9,404 nucleotides of DNA from CAVPGH01 sp046726955 (GTDB lineage: Bacteria; Acidobacteriota; Vicinamibacteria; Fen-336): the NCBI GenBank assembly GCA_046726955.1, contig JBKPBQ010000423.1, positions 1 through 9,404 on the forward strand, in the 5' to 3' direction. Shown here one piece after another: positions 1 to 7,017 of the stretch. The translations under genes were made by a program, and so were the position numbers. A model generated the notes under the pieces. That model searched no databases. It saw only the letters and a list, made by a program, of their open reading frames with translations, and was not told where the DNA came from. Each line of letters opens with the position of its first letter. The stretch's first letter is position 1.

Positions 1-61
1 GAATCCGAGTCTCCACGAGGGCGTCCGCGATCTCCCTGGCGCGCCCGAGCCTACGACCCGA

Positions 62-2620
62 TCAGAACGCGAATCCCGCGCGGAGGTAGTATCTCGTCTC
101 GCCTTCGCTGCGTGCCACCGAGAAGCTGACGAGGTTACGTCGGCCCGGCGTCAGGAAGAATATCCCCCCGCCGTAGCCGTCGTGCCATTGATTGGAGCTC
201 TCGCCGTCGAGGTAGACGCGCCCGACGTCGTAGAAGCCGAGGAGTCCGAGCCGGCCGGGGACCGCGATGAAGGCTCGGGTCAGTGTCAGGTAGAGCTCGG
301 CGCTGCCGAAGAGGCTCGAGTCGCCCGCATATCGCTGGGGAGGTAGCCCGCGGATCGCGCTCCCGCCTCCCGGCTCGAGGGGATTGAAGGGAGTCTTGCC
401 TCCCAGGAAGGCGGACTCGAAGAAAGGATGAGTGCCGAACACGTGCTGGCCGCCCGCCTTCAAGCTCAGCGTGAGCCCGCGCTCGCCCTTCGTGGCCACG
501 TAGGCACGGGCCTGGCCGTGGATCTCGCCGAATGAGTCGGTGACGTCTACCCAGGCGGGATAGTAGATGCCGCTCGCGGAAACCAGCACCCCGCGACGAG
601 GCAGGGCGAGGCCGCCCGTCCCGTCGAACAGGAAACGGCTGGTCGCGCCGATCTGCGTGAAGTGGCCCTGGCCGTAGAACGACTGGCCGACGAGCGTAGG
701 GTTGTCGCGGGGATCGGTGTCGTTGTACTTGGCGGTGAGGCCGAAGGAGAGGTCGGTCTTCGGAGCCAGGGACCAGATGAGGGCGGTCTCCGCCTGGGCC
801 CGGTTCTGCCCGATCCGGTAGAGGTCTTCGTTCCCGGCGGACGTGGTCTCATTGCCCTGGCCGTAGAAGCGCAGGGTCTCGATCCCCGACCCGAGGCCGA
901 AGAGCCCGATCCGGAGTGGCGAGTTCTCGAAGCGGAACTGGCCCTGATAGGTCCCGCGGAATGACTTCTCCGCCGTCGAGTAGAGCACTCGCAGGCTCTG
1001 CTTCTCCGCCCAGGGATCCTTCCGGAAACCGTAGCGGGTCGTGTTGAGGGCTCCCCCGATCAGGACCCCGAAGTCGGAGCCGTAGCCGAGCAGGAACAAG
1101 GGACCGGTGAAGCGCCCCCAGTCGCGAGTGGGGATCCACTCGGCGCGGCCGGTGTGCGGAGGCTCGGCGTAGGGGTGACGGTCCCAATACGTGCCCGGAC
1201 CTGCACTCACGCGCGCCTGCGGGCCGGATGCGGAGAACCGCGTGCCCCCACCCTTCGAGTCGTCCAGGACGTCCTCCCCGTTGCCCGCGATCACGCGCAG
1301 CAGCACCCCGCCGTGCCGCCCGCCCGTGACCACGACCTTGTCGTTCCCGTCGTGGAGGTAGAGGCGCACTTCCTTCGTCACTGAGGCCTCGAATCGCCGG
1401 TGGAAGTAGGCTTCGCTCTCGCCCGCGCGCACGGTCAGCTCGAGGTCGCCGTTGTCGAAGCGGCGAGCCTCGATCTGCTCGTGCTGATCGGTGGCGAAGA
1501 CGTCCACCTCCCGGTTGATGAAGCGATAGAAGCGCTCCGCCTGCTCGACGAGCGCGTCACGACGGCCCTTGAGGCCGGCGACGAGGCGCGCCCCGTCCTT
1601 GGCGAAGTACTCGGGAGGCATGCGACGAGCCGCGGCCTCCAGGACCGCATCGGTCATCTCGCTCTTCAGCTCCTGGGCGACCTCCTGCCAGACCGGCCGC
1701 TCCAGGTCGGCGAGGAGCTTCTTGTCCACGTCCCATCCATCGAAGGTCAGACCCTTGAGGTCCGAGTAGGACGGACCGTACTTCACCAGCATCGGAAGCT
1801 GGGGACGAAGCACGGCGGGGAGGAAGCCTTCGAAGCGCGCGAAGGCCTGGTCCCGGTCTTCGGGGATCGGCTGCCAGCGCTCCTTGCCGGGCACCTGACC
1901 ATAGCGCCACTGGTCGCGGTGGCGATCCCAGTCGCCCATGAGCTGATCCAGCAGACGGGCCTTCAGGTAGGCGCGCGAATCGACGCGCACATCCGGGCCC
2001 TGCCGCAGCTGCTTCCACATCTCCTCGCCGTCGATCGTCTTCGTGGTGCCCGCGAACCCCTTGCTTCCGCCCCACACCTCGAGATCGCCGACCACGTTGC
2101 CGAACTGCTTCTGGAACTCGCCGAGGACCGGATCGTCCGGCATCACGAAGAATCGCGGCTCGGTGTGGAGGACGCCCGCGGGCTTGAGCAGGCCCGGCAC
2201 GATGACGTGCCCGGCCGGATGTCCGGAGGCCATCTGATCGAGGAGGACGTTTCGGGCGACCGTCTCTCGCAGCTCCTCGGGCAGGAGTCCCACGGGGTCC
2301 TTCACCACCGGGCGAAAGGTGTAGTCCTTCCCGTCGGCCCCCTTCAGGCCGAGAGCTTTCGTCTGCCCGTGCCCCAGGATACGAGTCGGGGTGAGCCCAC
2401 CGGCGTACGCGCGGAGGTCCAGGACCTCGAGGCGCACGGGCGTCGTCCACAGGTCGCGGTAGTCGGCGCCCCAGAGGCACCGGTGGATCCCCCCGGCCTT
2501 GAACTGAGGCCCGATGGCGACCGTGCGGATCGCGTCGCCGCCCGACTCCTGTGCCGTCGCCTGTCCGGCGGCCAGCACAAATGCGGTAAGGAGAGAAGGT
2601 CTGGCAAACCCAGCACTCAT
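62..2620 (-). CDS. Secreted kinase-like domain fused to an Omp85/D15-type outer-membrane beta-barrel
   Basis: Encodes 852 residues. The ATG at 2620 is chosen because a strong Shine-Dalgarno (GGAGGTGA) precedes it and a Sec signal peptide follows (hydrophobic core about residues 9-22, likely cleavage after ATA near 23). The frame stays open further upstream, but that part overlaps the divergent regulator. Residues about 60-270 look like an atypical kinase fold: TFRPVVKDP (101-109) as a nucleotide-binding strand, GDWDRHRDQW (229-238) resembling the DRHxxN/E loop of HipA, PI4K-II and Fam20 proteins, and EDRDQAF (254-260) as a metal-binding Asp motif. Residues about 360-480 include HDGNDKVVV and AGNGEDVLDD, which are RTX-like. 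Residues about 500-852 form a barrel with FLGG (738-741), RGLPPQRYAGD (757-767) and a terminal Phe. From memory, related Bacteroidetes proteins of about 1200 residues carry an N-terminal metallophosphoesterase domain; it is absent here. The barrel is well supported, the kinase assignment is inference, and the substrate is unknown. Confidence 0.82.
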   Translation of the reverse strand: MSAGFARPSLLTAFVLAAGQATAQESGGDAIRTVAIGPQFKAGGIHRCLWGADYRDLWTTPVRLEVLDLRAYAGGLTPTRILGHGQTKALGLKGADGKDYTFRPVVKDPVGLLPEELRETVARNVLLDQMASGHPAGHVIVPGLLKPAGVLHTEPRFFVMPDDPVLGEFQKQFGNVVGDLEVWGGSKGFAGTTKTIDGEEMWKQLRQGPDVRVDSRAYLKARLLDQLMGDWDRHRDQWRYGQVPGKERWQPIPEDRDQAFARFEGFLPAVLRPQLPMLVKYGPSYSDLKGLTFDGWDVDKKLLADLERPVWQEVAQELKSEMTDAVLEAAARRMPPEYFAKDGARLVAGLKGRRDALVEQAERFYRFINREVDVFATDQHEQIEARRFDNGDLELTVRAGESEAYFHRRFEASVTKEVRLYLHDGNDKVVVTGGRHGGVLLRVIAGNGEDVLDDSKGGGTRFSASGPQARVSAGPGTYWDRHPYAEPPHTGRAEWIPTRDWGRFTGPLFLLGYGSDFGVLIGGALNTTRYGFRKDPWAEKQSLRVLYSTAEKSFRGTYQGQFRFENSPLRIGLFGLGSGIETLRFYGQGNETTSAGNEDLYRIGQNRAQAETALIWSLAPKTDLSFGLTAKYNDTDPRDNPTLVGQSFYGQGHFTQIGATSRFLFDGTGGLALPRRGVLVSASGIYYPAWVDVTDSFGEIHGQARAYVATKGERGLTLSLKAGGQHVFGTHPFFESAFLGGKTPFNPLEPGGGSAIRGLPPQRYAGDSSLFGSAELYLTLTRAFIAVPGRLGLLGFYDVGRVYLDGESSNQWHDGYGGGIFFLTPGRRNLVSFSVARSEGETRYYLRAGFAF

Positions 2621-2624
2621 GTCG

Positions 2625-2632
2625 TCACCTCC
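2625..2632 (-). promoter_or_regulatory. Strong ribosome binding site that fixes the ATG at 2620
   Basis: On the minus strand GGAGGTGA lies 4 bases before the ATG (7 from the GGAGG core). It is an eight-base match to the usual anti-Shine-Dalgarno complement. It decides the start over longer in-frame options that would run into the divergent gene. Confidence 0.8.
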
Positions 2633-2733
2633 GATGGGGGAGCGGCGGTTCCAACGGCGCAGGCCAGGGGAAGAGAGATATGAAGCGCTCGCGCGGGCCC
2701 GGCTACAGGATCGAGCGCAGCGCGCGAGGAGTG

Positions 2734-2749
2734 TACTACAATTGTAAGA
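2734..2749. promoter_or_regulatory. BlaI/MecI-type operator between the divergent genes
   Basis: The sequence TACTACAATTGTAAGA contains the perfect ten-base palindrome TACAATTGTA (2737-2746). It fits the TACAnnTGTA core recognised by BlaI/MecI-family repressors. It sits about 65 bp upstream of a BlaI-family gene and about 115 bp upstream of the divergent barrel gene, so autoregulation and control of both directions are plausible. TACAAT, which resembles a -10 hexamer, occurs on both strands inside the palindrome, but I find no convincing -35 for either direction. Binding by the neighbouring repressor is inference from the family consensus. Confidence 0.65.
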
Positions 2750-2785
2750 GACGAGCGCCTGGTCGGAGGAATCCGGGCCTCCGTC

Positions 2786-2801
2786 TACTACGATCGTCGA
2801 G
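2786..2801. promoter_or_regulatory. Possible second, degenerate operator half-matching the first
   Basis: TACTACGATCGT at 2786-2797 matches the first operator (TACTACAATTGT, 2734-2745) at 10 of 12 positions and contains the perfect palindrome ACGATCGT (2790-2797). The two copies are 52 bp apart, close to five helical turns. It ends at the Shine-Dalgarno of the repressor gene. It lacks the exact TACA/TGTA core, so it would be a weaker site at best. Confidence 0.35.
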
Positions 2802-2807
2802 GGAGGG
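2801..2807 (+). promoter_or_regulatory. Ribosome binding site supporting a TTG start
   Basis: GGGAGGG lies 5 bases before the TTG at 2813. It supports this non-ATG start for the BlaI-family gene, whose conserved N-terminal helix begins about ten residues later. Confidence 0.6.
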
Positions 2808-2812
2808 CGTCG

Positions 2813-3208
2813 TTGGCGGGATTCCGGTTGCCCGGCGGTGATCTCGAGTATGCCGTCCTCGCCGCCTTGTGGCGGCTCGGGAGGGCCACTGCGCGGGAGG
2901 TCCACGTCCTGGTGGCGGAGCCCGCGGGCCTCGCCTACACCACGACGGCGACCGTGCTCGACCGCCTGCACTCGAAGGGCCTCGTTGCGCGCCAGAAGGA
3001 GGATCGCGCGTTCCTGTACCGTCCCCGGGTCGCTCGGAGGGTCGTCGAGCGCACGCGCCTGCGCGAAGCGCTGGCCTGGCTATTGGGCGCGGAGCCGCAG
3101 CCGGCCATGGCGCGGCTGGTGGATGCCGTGAAGTCCATAGACCCCGAGCTCGTCGACGAGCTCACTAGGGAGGTCGCCCGGAGGCGAAGGTCGCGTCGTG
3201 GACCCTGA
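2813..3208 (+). CDS. BlaI/MecI/CopY-family transcriptional repressor
   Basis: Encodes 131 residues, a normal length for the family, from a TTG start with GGGAGGG upstream. The N-terminal winged-helix domain spans about residues 8-72. It shows the family pattern: an LEYAVLAALW helix (11-20), then AYTTTATVLDRLHSKGLV (41-58) as the recognition helix region, then a basic wing and RAFLYRP (65-71). The C-terminal part (about 75-120) is helical and should form the dimerisation region that M56 proteases act on in the staphylococcal systems. The very basic tail (RRRRSRRG, 123-130) is encoded where the next gene begins. The 3' end overlaps the M56 peptidase gene by 11 bases, which fits the classical repressor/antirepressor pairing. 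A TACAATTGTA operator lies upstream, so autoregulation and control of the divergent barrel gene are likely. The inducing signal is unknown, and nothing nearby suggests a beta-lactamase. Confidence 0.9.
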   Translation: MAGFRLPGGDLEYAVLAALWRLGRATAREVHVLVAEPAGLAYTTTATVLDRLHSKGLVARQKEDRAFLYRPRVARRVVERTRLREALAWLLGAEPQPAMARLVDAVKSIDPELVDELTREVARRRRSRRGP

Positions 3209-4043
3209 GCTCATCCTCGCGATTCTCGGACCGCTCATGGCGTCGCCGGCGGCCATGCTGAGCGGTTGGCGGCTCTGCCCCACTCCTGCGGTTCGGAGCG
3301 CTCGCCAGCTCGAGCATCTCCTCTGGAGTCGGCTGTGGATCCCGCTGCTGCCGCCCGCCCTGATCTGCGCCGTGCTCATCGGCTGGGCCCTCGCCGAGCA
3401 GCGGCCCGCCGACGAGCGCCTGACGTTGGCGACGGCGCTGGTTGCCTTCCCGTTCCTGGTCGTGTGGGCACGGGCGCTCGCTCGGGCCGGCTGCTGTCTC
3501 TGGTCGTGGGAGCAGGAGCCGCTGGCCGGAACCGTCGGCTTCGTGAGGCCGGTCGTGCTCGTGTCTGCGGCGTTGCGGCGTGCCCTGGACGCGAAGGCGC
3601 TCGCCGCCGTCCACATGCACGAGCAGGCGCACGCCTCGCATCGCGATCCGCTCCGCATTTGTCTGGCTCAGTTGGCGACGGACCTCCAATGGCCTTGTCC
3701 GGCCGCCCCGCTTCGACTACGGGCCTGGCGCCGGGCCCTCGAGATGGCCCGGGACGAGGAGGCTCGGCTCGCGGGTGCCGACGGGCTCGATCTCGCTGCG
3801 GCCATCCTCGGCGCCGCGCGTCTCACGGCCGGGCCCGGCCGGCCATCCACGGCGTTCCTCGACCACGAGTCGTCGTTCCGGGAGCGCATCGAGCGCCTCA
3901 TGATGCCGGCGGTCGCGGACGGAGGAGCGGCCGCGTCGGTTCGCACGGCCGTTTGCGTCCTCGTCAGCCTCGCCTGCGCGATCGCCGCCGGAGCCGCGTT
4001 CGCCGATCCAATCGTCGCCGCGCTCCTGGGCGCGCTCACGTGA
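3198..4043 (+). CDS. Short BlaR1/MecR1-like M56 membrane zinc metallopeptidase
   Basis: Encodes 281 residues from a GTG start inside the end of the repressor gene (11-base overlap), consistent with translational coupling. Membrane segments are likely at about residues 5-22, 46-67, 76-97 and 250-270. The catalytic part has HEQAH at 141-145 (HExxH zinc motif) and ExxxD at 182-186 (EMARD), a candidate for the third ligand. In BlaR1/MecR1 systems this domain leads to inactivation of the partner repressor. BlaR1 and MecR1 are about 585 residues and have a C-terminal penicillin-binding sensor domain. Here the protein ends about 11 residues after the last membrane segment, with no sensor, so it cannot sense beta-lactam in the known way. 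The neighbouring barrel protein or another partner could provide the signal, but that is speculation. Confidence 0.8.
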   Translation: MDPELILAILGPLMASPAAMLSGWRLCPTPAVRSARQLEHLLWSRLWIPLLPPALICAVLIGWALAEQRPADERLTLATALVAFPFLVVWARALARAGCCLWSWEQEPLAGTVGFVRPVVLVSAALRRALDAKALAAVHMHEQAHASHRDPLRICLAQLATDLQWPCPAAPLRLRAWRRALEMARDEEARLAGADGLDLAAAILGAARLTAGPGRPSTAFLDHESSFRERIERLMMPAVADGGAAASVRTAVCVLVSLACAIAAGAAFADPIVAALLGALT

Positions 4044-4046
4044 GAT

Positions 4047-4070
4047 GCCGCGTCCAGGTTCACTGGCGGC
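4047..4070. terminator. Imperfect hairpin in the convergent gap, possible weak terminator
   Basis: GCCG (4047-4050) and CCAG (4054-4057) can pair with CGGC (4067-4070) and CTGG (4063-4066) around a GTTCA loop, with three bases (4051-4053) unpaired. It lies between two convergent stop codons, where a bidirectional terminator would be expected. There is no T tract on either strand, so intrinsic termination is not established. Confidence 0.3.
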
Positions 4071-5710
4071 TACTCCTCGCGGTCTATTCCGACCACAAGG
4101 CGAGAGGGGGCGAGCCGGAGGTAGACGTCCACGGCCTTCCGCCAATCGGGAACGGAAGCACTCGGGGTGCGGAGGCGGACCATGACGTATTCCGCGTCCG
4201 CCGCCGGCACGGGGACCGACGGCGAAACCGTGCGGCCGGGCTCGCCGAGCGGCGTCGTCCGGCCCGTCGCGTTGTCGTAGACGGCCCATTCGTACTCGTA
4301 GCCCTCGGCGGACGCGAGCCCCGCCTTCTCGCCGAGGTTGTCGAAGAGGAGGCGGTCGCCCTCCAGCCGGAAGCCGTCCAGCGGGTTCAGGATCCGGAAA
4401 TAGTGCGCGACCACCTTGTCGCGGCGTTGGAGGAGCACGTCCGCGAGGTGCTCCTCCGCGACCGGGTCCTCGAACTCGCCCGTCCTCACGATCGCCCGCA
4501 CCGCCTCGTCCGAGAAGCGGGCGACGATGCGCGCCGCCCAGAAGCCGTCGGCCGGCCGCATCCGCTCGAAGGCGGGGTTGGGGTACTCGGGTTTCCACTT
4601 CTCGGGGGAGAAGAACGTGCCCTCGATCCGGCCGACCTCCGGGTAGACCTCGTAGGAAACCTTCCGCCAGGGCCGGTCCCAGAGGCCGAGGGTGAAGAGC
4701 GCCTTCAGGATGGGCTTGCCGTCGATGATGTACTCGTTGCCGGAGCGCAGCCCCTGGGGAACGATGTGGCGCTGCGGGTCGGAGCCGCTGCCGAAAGCGG
4801 ACGAGAAGTCCTGGAGGTAGTGCACGAGGCGGCCGCGGCCGCCCTCCCCCACCCAGGTGTCGAGCGTGTTCACGCTCCGCGAGTCGTCGTGGTTGAGCCA
4901 CGCGCAGAAGACGCGGTAGCCGCGCAGGTCCCGGCGGTGCTCGTGCGGGAAGACGTCGTTGGGGTCGTCTCCGCGCACCCCGTGGAACTCGTGCGGCCCC
5001 ACCACGTCGCCGGGGATCTTCCGTCCCGCCACCGCCAGGTACGTGCCGTCGGGCCGGAGGAGGACGTTCGCGAGCAGGTCGTCGATGTCGAGTTCGTTCA
5101 TCGGCCGCTTCACGGAGCCGCGGCTGAAGCGTGCGCTCGGGGCCACGCTCACCTCCGAGCGCCGGAACGTCACGAGGAACGTCTCCGGCACGTTGTAGCC
5201 GATCGCGTGGAAGAACTTCGTGCCCAGGAGCTCCGCCGACGTGGACAGGCGCGGGTACTTCACGGGGTCGAACTTCAGGAAGTAGATCTCCCCCGTCGCG
5301 TCCTGCACGATGAAGCCGGGGGTGATGCCCGAGGACTTGCCGCGCACGACCTTCCAGGGCTTCACCGGTCCGGCGATCGTGTTGGGGCCGCGGGCGATCT
5401 CCGCCACGGACATCTCGCGGACGCCGATCCGATTCGTGAACCACGTGGAGTCGGGGACCTCGCCGAGAGTGTTGACGTTGACCGCCGGCGGAGGCTCTCC
5501 CTTCGGCCGGTGCCGGAAGGTGCGCTCGATAACGTCATAGGCCGTAGCGAGCTCGATCGGCGCCGGTTTGGGGATCGGACGATCGTCAGGATCGCGGAGC
5601 AGCGGATCGTCCCTCCGGAATTTCTGCGCGAGGGCGGACGAGGGCAGGAGGACGACGAGCAGGAGGCCTGCGGCCGGCCAGCGGCTCGACCCTCGGCGGC
5701 GATTCACCAT
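4070..5710 (-). CDS. Secreted protein with kinase-like motifs, last gene of the operon
   Basis: Encodes 546 residues with a clear Sec signal peptide (MVNRRR, hydrophobic core about 13-27, likely cleavage after ALA at 28). The mature protein therefore acts in the periplasm or envelope. The central region has motifs in the order of a protein-kinase-like fold: YFLKFDP (143-149) with Lys146 as a candidate ATP-binding lysine, Glu160 in the next helix (SAELLGTKFF), NHDDSRSVN (273-281) giving D276-x4-N281 like a catalytic loop, and YLQDFSSAFG (298-307) like a DFG motif. The C-terminal part, about 440-546, looks beta-rich. The gene starts 7 bases inside the end of the barrel gene and has no good Shine-Dalgarno, so its translation is probably coupled. 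I do not recognise a named family. The HipA/CotH/Fam20-like fold is inferred from motif order only; a pseudokinase or a structural lipid- or protein-binding role is possible. Confidence 0.8.
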   Translation of the reverse strand: MVNRRRGSSRWPAAGLLLVVLLPSSALAQKFRRDDPLLRDPDDRPIPKPAPIELATAYDVIERTFRHRPKGEPPPAVNVNTLGEVPDSTWFTNRIGVREMSVAEIARGPNTIAGPVKPWKVVRGKSSGITPGFIVQDATGEIYFLKFDPVKYPRLSTSAELLGTKFFHAIGYNVPETFLVTFRRSEVSVAPSARFSRGSVKRPMNELDIDDLLANVLLRPDGTYLAVAGRKIPGDVVGPHEFHGVRGDDPNDVFPHEHRRDLRGYRVFCAWLNHDDSRSVNTLDTWVGEGGRGRLVHYLQDFSSAFGSGSDPQRHIVPQGLRSGNEYIIDGKPILKALFTLGLWDRPWRKVSYEVYPEVGRIEGTFFSPEKWKPEYPNPAFERMRPADGFWAARIVARFSDEAVRAIVRTGEFEDPVAEEHLADVLLQRRDKVVAHYFRILNPLDGFRLEGDRLLFDNLGEKAGLASAEGYEYEWAVYDNATGRTTPLGEPGRTVSPSVPVPAADAEYVMVRLRTPSASVPDWRKAVDVYLRLAPSRLVVGIDREE

Positions 5711-7017
5711 GCCTGGCTGAACCGGAAGAGGAAGCGCGCGCCTTCCTCCGACCACGCGAGGTCCATGCGCAGGACGACGGCCTGCCACGTCTTGACCCGG
5801 AACCCCACGCCGTAGCTCGTGCGGAAGTCGGAGAGGCGGAGCTCGGCGCTGCTCGCCGCCACCTCGCCGGAGTCCACGTAGCCCGCGAACTCGAGCGCAG
5901 GCGTGGGCTCCCAGCGGTACTCGCCCTGCAGGAGCAGGCTGTCCGTCCCCCGGAAGCGGAAGCTCGCGTAGCCGCGCAGCGTGTGGCTTCCCCCCAGGAA
6001 CTCCTGGAGGTAGAAGGGCACCTGCGCCCCCGAGTCGGCGTTCTCGTTCCCCCAGAGCACCCGGAGGGCGAGCACGCGCTGGGGCGAGCCCAGGGACACG
6101 TATCCACGAGCGTCCGCCCCCAGCCGTGTGAAGCCGAAGAGGTCCCGGTTGCGGTCGTCGTAGCGCGAGGCCTGGAACGCGAGGAAGAAGCCGTTCTTGG
6201 GGTTGAAGGGGACGTCGCGGCGATCCCAGGCCGCCTGCGCCGAGTACCACCAGTAGTCGGGCGGCTTCGTGAGCCCGGGAGCGGTCCGCTCGTCGAAGAC
6301 CTGCTCGGTCGAAGGGACTTCGTCGCTGGTGCCGGGGAGGAGCTGCGTCTCCAGCACCCCGCCCCGAGCGGTCAGCCCCAGGCTGCGAAAGCGCCAGCCC
6401 GCCGTGAAGCCCGCGGTCGCGTTTCGCGTCCGGTAGTTCGTCTGGTTCTCGGGCCGGGAGTCGTTCCCGAGGCCGTAGTAGTTGAGCTGGGTGTAGTCCT
6501 CGTAGCGAACGAAGCCCGCGACCGTGAATTTGTCGCTGTGCCGCCGCACCTTGACCTGCCCCAGCTCGTAGACGTCGTCCGTCCTCACGGTGCGCTCCGG
6601 GAAGCCTCCCTCCGGGCCGTGGGCGATCCGGCCGAGGACGAAGTCGTAGTACTGGTACTCGTTCCAGGTCACGAACGCTGATCCGGACGCGGAGACGTGC
6701 GAGCCGTCGATGTCGGGCTGCCAGAAGCGCACGCCGATGGCGTTGCGCGAGCCCTCGGCGATGCTGTGGATGCGCGGGTAGAAGCCGAAGAGGTCGCGCT
6801 TGCTGAGGGGAGGGTGCTCGGCCTTCTCGATGCCCAGGAGCGTCTTCTCGAGCCAGGTCGGCGTGTAGGGCGTCAGCTGCCCTTCGCGCGCCTCCCGGAG
6901 CTTCGTCCACTCCTCTTCGCGAGTCTCCTCCTCGTCGCCGAAGACGCGTATCGCCGAGAAGGCGACGAGGAGGAAGAGGATAGCCGCGGGCCGAAGATTC
7001 CTAGGCCTTCTCCTCAA
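5704..7017 (-). CDS. BamA/TamA-family (D15-like) outer-membrane surface antigen
   Basis: Encodes 437 residues from a TTG start preceded by GGAGAGG with a 6-base spacer. No ATG, GTG or TTG lies upstream in frame. Residues about 5-27 form a basic then hydrophobic signal peptide, followed by an acidic stretch (DEEETREEE, 28-36). From about residue 75 to the end the protein is made of alternating beta-strands. It carries the Omp85/D15 barrel signature FLGGSHTLRGYASFRFRG (340-357), then an LLLQGEYRW strand (361-369), and ends in FRFSQAW with a C-terminal aromatic, as expected for assembly by the BAM complex. No clear POTRA domains are visible before the barrel, so it is barrel-only or nearly so. 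It overlaps PPK2 by 17 bases and the secreted kinase-like gene by 7 bases. The co-translated partner suggests the two proteins work together at the outer membrane; cargo or pore function cannot be told from sequence. Confidence 0.88.
   Translation of the reverse strand: MRRRPRNLRPAAILFLLVAFSAIRVFGDEEETREEEWTKLREAREGQLTPYTPTWLEKTLLGIEKAEHPPLSKRDLFGFYPRIHSIAEGSRNAIGVRFWQPDIDGSHVSASGSAFVTWNEYQYYDFVLGRIAHGPEGGFPERTVRTDDVYELGQVKVRRHSDKFTVAGFVRYEDYTQLNYYGLGNDSRPENQTNYRTRNATAGFTAGWRFRSLGLTARGGVLETQLLPGTSDEVPSTEQVFDERTAPGLTKPPDYWWYSAQAAWDRRDVPFNPKNGFFLAFQASRYDDRNRDLFGFTRLGADARGYVSLGSPQRVLALRVLWGNENADSGAQVPFYLQEFLGGSHTLRGYASFRFRGTDSLLLQGEYRWEPTPALEFAGYVDSGEVAASSAELRLSDFRTSYGVGFRVKTWQAVVLRMDLAWSEEGARFLFRFSQAW

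Noticed and set aside
1..61. A minus-strand frame open to the left edge that reads plausibly as protein (AREIADALVETRI).
   Set aside because: It directly follows the stop of the barrel fusion in the same frame. The only start codon is a GTG at 16-14 without a close ribosome binding site. Sixty bases are too few to support a gene, and I see no terminator there.
1400..2683. A 427-codon plus-strand open frame antisense to the barrel fusion.
   Set aside because: It lies opposite a gene with a signal peptide, conserved motifs and a strong Shine-Dalgarno. No motif or start signal supports the antisense frame.
2621..2971. A 117-codon N-terminal extension of the barrel fusion.
   Set aside because: It would cover the operator and the start of the divergent repressor gene. 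The ATG at 2620 has an excellent Shine-Dalgarno and signal peptide.
2813..4043. Calling the regulator pair a beta-lactam resistance system.
   Set aside because: There is no beta-lactamase or PBP gene nearby, and the M56 protein lacks the penicillin-binding sensor. BlaI/M56 pairs also regulate many unrelated genes.
3266..5815. An 849-codon open frame on the plus strand.
   Set aside because: It crosses the M56 gene in another frame and then runs antisense to the secreted kinase-like gene. Its translation is Arg/Ala/Val-rich with no recognisable motifs, as expected for GC-rich shadow frames.
5711..6910. A 400-codon upstream extension of the secreted kinase-like gene.
   Set aside because: The extension lies over the D15-like barrel gene in another frame and has shadow composition. 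The ATG at 5710 gives an immediate, well-formed signal peptide.
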